Below the pieces are notes generated by a model. That model was not told where the DNA came from, did not search any database, and saw nothing but the letters and a program-made list of their open reading frames with translations. Below, piece by piece: positions 6,799 to 8,359 of a stretch of DNA of 8,359 nt. Every line of letters begins with the position of its first letter. Within the stretch, counting starts at the first letter, position 1. The DNA is from Coriobacteriaceae bacterium. Lineage in GTDB: Bacteria > Actinomycetota > Coriobacteriia > Coriobacteriales > Coriobacteriaceae. Position numbers and translations under genes: made by a program. The DNA lies in the NCBI GenBank assembly GCA_902363875.1, contig CABJBO010000053.1, positions 1 to 8,359 of the forward strand. Reading direction: 5' to 3'.

Positions 6799-6821
6799 CG
6801 CCCGATGTCCAGATGCGGGCG
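6799..6821 (+). other. GC-rich hairpin just upstream of the aldolase ribosome-binding site
   Basis: CGCCCG (6799-6804) pairs perfectly with CGGGCG (6816-6821) around an 11-nt loop, ending 6 nt before the AGGAG ribosome-binding site (6828-6832). A second hairpin precedes it (6770-6776 with 6784-6790, seven pairs including one wobble). They could modulate translation or mRNA stability, but both are short enough to arise by chance in GC-rich DNA. Confidence 0.3.
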
Positions 6822-6841
6822 AGGGAGAGGAGCAAACGCTC

Positions 6842-7699
6842 ATGGCACTTGTTACCACCGAAAAGATGCTCAAGGACGCTCAGGCCGGCCACTACGCCGT
6901 CGGCGCGTTCAACGTCGAGAACCTCGAGTTTGTTATGGCCGTTCTGGCCGCTGCCGAGGAGACCAAGTCCCCCGTCATCATGCAGACCACCCCGGGCACG
7001 ATTAAGACCGCTGGTCTGGACTACTTCTACGGCATGGTCAAGGCTGCCGCCGAGCGCGCTTCCGTGCCCGTTGCCCTGCACCTTGATCACGGCGATGGCT
7101 ATGACCGCTGCATGCAGGCTTTCCGCACGGGCTACACCTCCGTCATGATCGACGGTTCGCACGAGTCCTTCGAGGACAACATTGCCCTGACCAAGTCCGT
7201 CGCCGATGCTGGCCGCGCCATGGGCGTGCCCGTCGAGGCCGAGCTCGGCAAGGTTGGCGGCAAGGAGGACGACGGTCCCGCGGTTGAGGGCGAGAGCCCC
7301 TACACCGATCCGGCCGAGGCCAAGGAGTTCGTCGAGCGCACCGGCTGCACCTCGCTGGCCATTGGCGTTGGCACCAGCCACGGTGTGTACACGAGCGACC
7401 CGCACATCGAGCAGTCCGTGGTCAAGGCCATCCGCGACGCCGTCGACGTACCGCTGGTTCTGCACGGCACCTCCGGCGTGCCCGATGAGCAGGTTGCCGA
7501 GGCCGTGAAGAACGGCATCTGCAAGGTTAACTACGCCACCGAGCTGCGTCAGGCCTACACCAAGGGCTTCATGGCCTACATGGCCGAGAACCCCGCCTGC
7601 TTCGATCCCAAGAAGCCGGCCAAGGAGGGCATGCGTGAGATCACCGAGCTGGTTAAGATCCGCATGACCAACCTCAACTCTGTGGGCAAGGCAGAGTAA
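6842..7699 (+). CDS. Class II ketose-bisphosphate aldolase (fructose- or tagatose-bisphosphate aldolase)
   Basis: This zinc-dependent cytoplasmic aldolase cleaves fructose-1,6- or tagatose-1,6-bisphosphate to DHAP and glyceraldehyde-3-phosphate. The 285-residue product matches the GatY/KbaY/Bacillus-Fba length. Signature 1 (VALHLDHGDGYD, 77-88) supplies catalytic D82 and zinc ligand H83; signature 2 (VEAELGKVGGKEDD) is at 131-144. The other zinc ligands are H180 (GVGTSHGVY) and H208 (VLHGTSG), at the same residue numbers as in E. coli tagatose-bisphosphate aldolases. SPVIMQTTPGTIK (43-55) and SGVPDE (211-216) also look GatY-like, whereas the very biased codon use suggests a highly expressed glycolytic enzyme, so the substrate is left open. 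ATG 6842 has AGGAG (6828-6832) nine nt upstream; in-frame ATGs at 6701 and 6755 lack ribosome-binding sites and give a basic, non-homologous extension. The gene is divergent from a DeoR-family regulator and ends before a strong terminator. Confidence 0.94.
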   Translation: MALVTTEKMLKDAQAGHYAVGAFNVENLEFVMAVLAAAEETKSPVIMQTTPGTIKTAGLDYFYGMVKAAAERASVPVALHLDHGDGYDRCMQAFRTGYTSVMIDGSHESFEDNIALTKSVADAGRAMGVPVEAELGKVGGKEDDGPAVEGESPYTDPAEAKEFVERTGCTSLAIGVGTSHGVYTSDPHIEQSVVKAIRDAVDVPLVLHGTSGVPDEQVAEAVKNGICKVNYATELRQAYTKGFMAYMAENPACFDPKKPAKEGMREITELVKIRMTNLNSVGKAE

Positions 7700-7732
7700 C
7701 AGCAAGGGTACTCCGACTCGCTACATATCCCG

Positions 7733-7857
7733 GGGAGGGACGGGGGCTTAGTTCCCCAATCGTCCTCGGGCATGCAAAAAGCCTCGCTGCGCACTTCGTG
7801 CGGCGAGGCTTTTTGCCCCCTGCGGAAAGATTGGAGAACTAAGCCCTCGTCCCTCCC
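7733..7857. repeat. 125-bp nested inverted-repeat element around a terminator
   Basis: Two 29-bp arms (7733-7761 and 7829-7857) are inverted copies of each other with 27 of 29 matches. Each is separated from the central terminator hairpin by exactly 12 bp, so the whole element is nearly symmetric. It lies between the convergent aldolase and HAD genes. It resembles a REP or MITE-like palindromic unit, or a long composite terminator. No coding sequence is seen in it. Confidence 0.7.
7774..7816. terminator. Bidirectional Rho-independent terminator after the aldolase
   Basis: GCAAAAAGCCTCGC (7774-7787) pairs perfectly with 7803-7816, and an inner CGCAC/GTGCG stem closes on a TTC loop after a 2-nt bulge. 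A five-A run on the left and a five-T run on the right make it work in both directions, which suits the convergent aldolase (rightward) and HAD phosphatase (leftward). Confidence 0.9.
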
Positions 7858-8010
7858 AGGTTGACCTACTCGAGGTCGTCGCCCTTGTGGCGTTAGGTCT
7901 GAAAATAATAAGAAGCCTTCGCGCTGCGGAATGATTTTGGAAACTAAGTACGGGGACCCGCCCAAGCCGTCCTGCTCAATCGCCCTTGTGGCGTTGGGGC
8001 GGAAAGGGTG
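7821..8010. repeat. Imperfect tandem duplication of an intergenic segment
   Basis: Two diverged units lie head to tail, starting at about 7821 and 7925. Both begin TGCGGAA(A/T)GATT, continue through a GGA-AACTAAG block, and contain a nearly identical 19-mer, TCGCCCTTGTGGCGTT(A/G)GG, at 7879-7897 and 7980-7998. The offset is 101-104 bp. The first unit contains the right arm of the inverted-repeat element. I see no gene in this stretch between the aldolase and the HAD gene (7700-8021). Confidence 0.6.
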
Positions 8011-8021
8011 GGGCGCGTGGG

Positions 8022-8359
8022 TTATTTGGTTGTTAGGGTTAGTAGGTCGTTGGGGGTTTTGAGGTTGTAGGTGGCGTTTGGGATATCTTGGTGTGATCCC
8101 CATGCTGCACGGGCAAAACTGACCCCTGCTGAAGTTGCGCACTGTTCGTCGTAGACGGTGTCGCCAACGTAGACGACGTTGCCAGGATTTGCGCCCGCAC
8201 GTCGGAGATATTCGAGCATGGGTGCGGGTGCGGGTTTATGTTCGGTTGTGTCTTCGACAAGGATGATGTGCTCAAAATACTTATCGAAACCAAGGGGTGC
8301 AATTTCTTTGGCTCTGTTAGACCACATTTGACACGATCGGCTGTTCGTCGAACCGGGAA
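8022..8359 (-). CDS. HAD-superfamily hydrolase, phosphoglycolate-phosphatase-like (C-terminal part, 5' end outside the window)
   Basis: The reading frame is open from the right edge of the window to a TAA at 8022-8024, so only about the last 112 residues are present and the start lies beyond 8359. Three HAD motifs are visible. Motif II is STNS at the very beginning of the visible part, just upstream of an internal ATG at 8327 that is not the true start. The motif III lysine lies in EHKPAPAP, and motif IV is VVYVGDTVYDEQCA with its two metal-binding aspartates. The spacing and the following AGVSFARAAWGS resemble the Gph/PGMB-type phosphatases, which hydrolyse small phosphorylated metabolites. 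The nucleophile Asp (motif I) and the cap domain are off-window, so the substrate cannot be judged. The gene converges on the aldolase, with the shared terminator about 200 bp beyond its stop codon. Confidence 0.85.
   Translation of the reverse strand, partial: PGSTNSRSCQMWSNRAKEIAPLGFDKYFEHIILVEDTTEHKPAPAPMLEYLRRAGANPGNVVYVGDTVYDEQCATSAGVSFARAAWGSHQDIPNATYNLKTPNDLLTLTTK

Larger units (their letters stand above)
6507..6841. promoter_or_regulatory. Divergent control region between the DeoR-type regulator and the aldolase
   Basis: No gene is seen in these 335 bp. The left half (6551-6640) is unusually T/A-rich and holds TTTTC-type repeats and a palindrome, listed separately. The right half (6660-6841) looks like a long leader for the aldolase mRNA. 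Promoter candidates for the aldolase are TTCGCT (6625-6630) with TATAGA (6648-6653) at a 17-bp spacing, TTGACC at 6701-6706 without a good -10, and TACAAT at 6751-6756 without a good -35. None is convincing. Confidence 0.5.

Noticed and set aside
6686..7705. A 339-codon minus-strand open frame opposite the aldolase
   Set aside because: It is antisense to a clear class II aldolase with intact active site and crosses its leader; no domain seen.
133..7957. GGGGACGG-like octamer near several gene ends (133-140 minus strand, 5672-5679, 7737-7743, 7952-7957)
   Set aside because: It is short and GC-rich and also occurs inside galK (2588-2595), so it cannot be separated from chance in this window.
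7576..8142. A 188-codon minus-strand open frame across the repeat region
   Set aside because: It runs through the terminator palindrome and into the aldolase and HAD genes in wrong frames; the translation is low-complexity and has no motif.
1..8359. Mobile gene, CRISPR array, tRNA, or a novel defence or biosynthetic system
   Set aside because: Reading both strands found only known metabolic and regulatory families. There are no regularly spaced repeats with spacers, no transposase or integrase motifs and no cloverleaf.

Overview
The window looks like chromosomal DNA of a GC-rich, anaerobic Gram-positive gut actinobacterium, most likely of the Coriobacteriia (Collinsella-like). This is inferred from the strong G/C-ending codon bias, the class II (Gram-positive type) GalT, the stand-alone flavodiiron protein and the short intergenic regions. 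No species can be proved from the sequence alone. The genes are ordinary carbohydrate and redox metabolism; I see no CRISPR array, tRNA, rRNA, transposase or phage gene. The unusual content is in the intergenic DNA.

Layout from left to right. Positions 62-103 hold a strong terminator for leftward transcription. Positions 150-1778 (galT) and 1769-2974 (galK) form a leftward galK-galT operon with overlapping ends. A 339-bp divergent control region (2975-3313) carries three near-identical 14-bp operator-like sites and separates galK from a rightward LacI-family repressor (3314-4345). A rightward flavodiiron (FprA-type) NO/O2 reductase gene follows (4475-5635), with its own extended -10 promoter overlapped by a perfect inverted repeat and ending in a strong terminator. 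A leftward DeoR-family regulator (5703-6506) is divergent from a rightward class II ketose-bisphosphate aldolase (6842-7699). The 335-bp region between them holds T-rich repeats that could be the DeoR-type operator. Downstream of the aldolase is a 125-bp nested inverted repeat with a bidirectional terminator in its middle, followed by a diverged tandem copy of its right side. The window ends in the C-terminal part of a leftward HAD-family phosphatase (8022 to beyond 8359).

How the genes fit together: GalK and GalT perform the phosphorylation and uridylyl-transfer steps of the Leloir pathway, and the neighbouring LacI-type protein probably controls them and itself. No galE or galM is present here, so those steps must be encoded elsewhere. 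The aldolase feeds C6 ketose bisphosphates into lower glycolysis and may answer to the adjacent DeoR protein. The flavodiiron protein is an unrelated detoxification gene.
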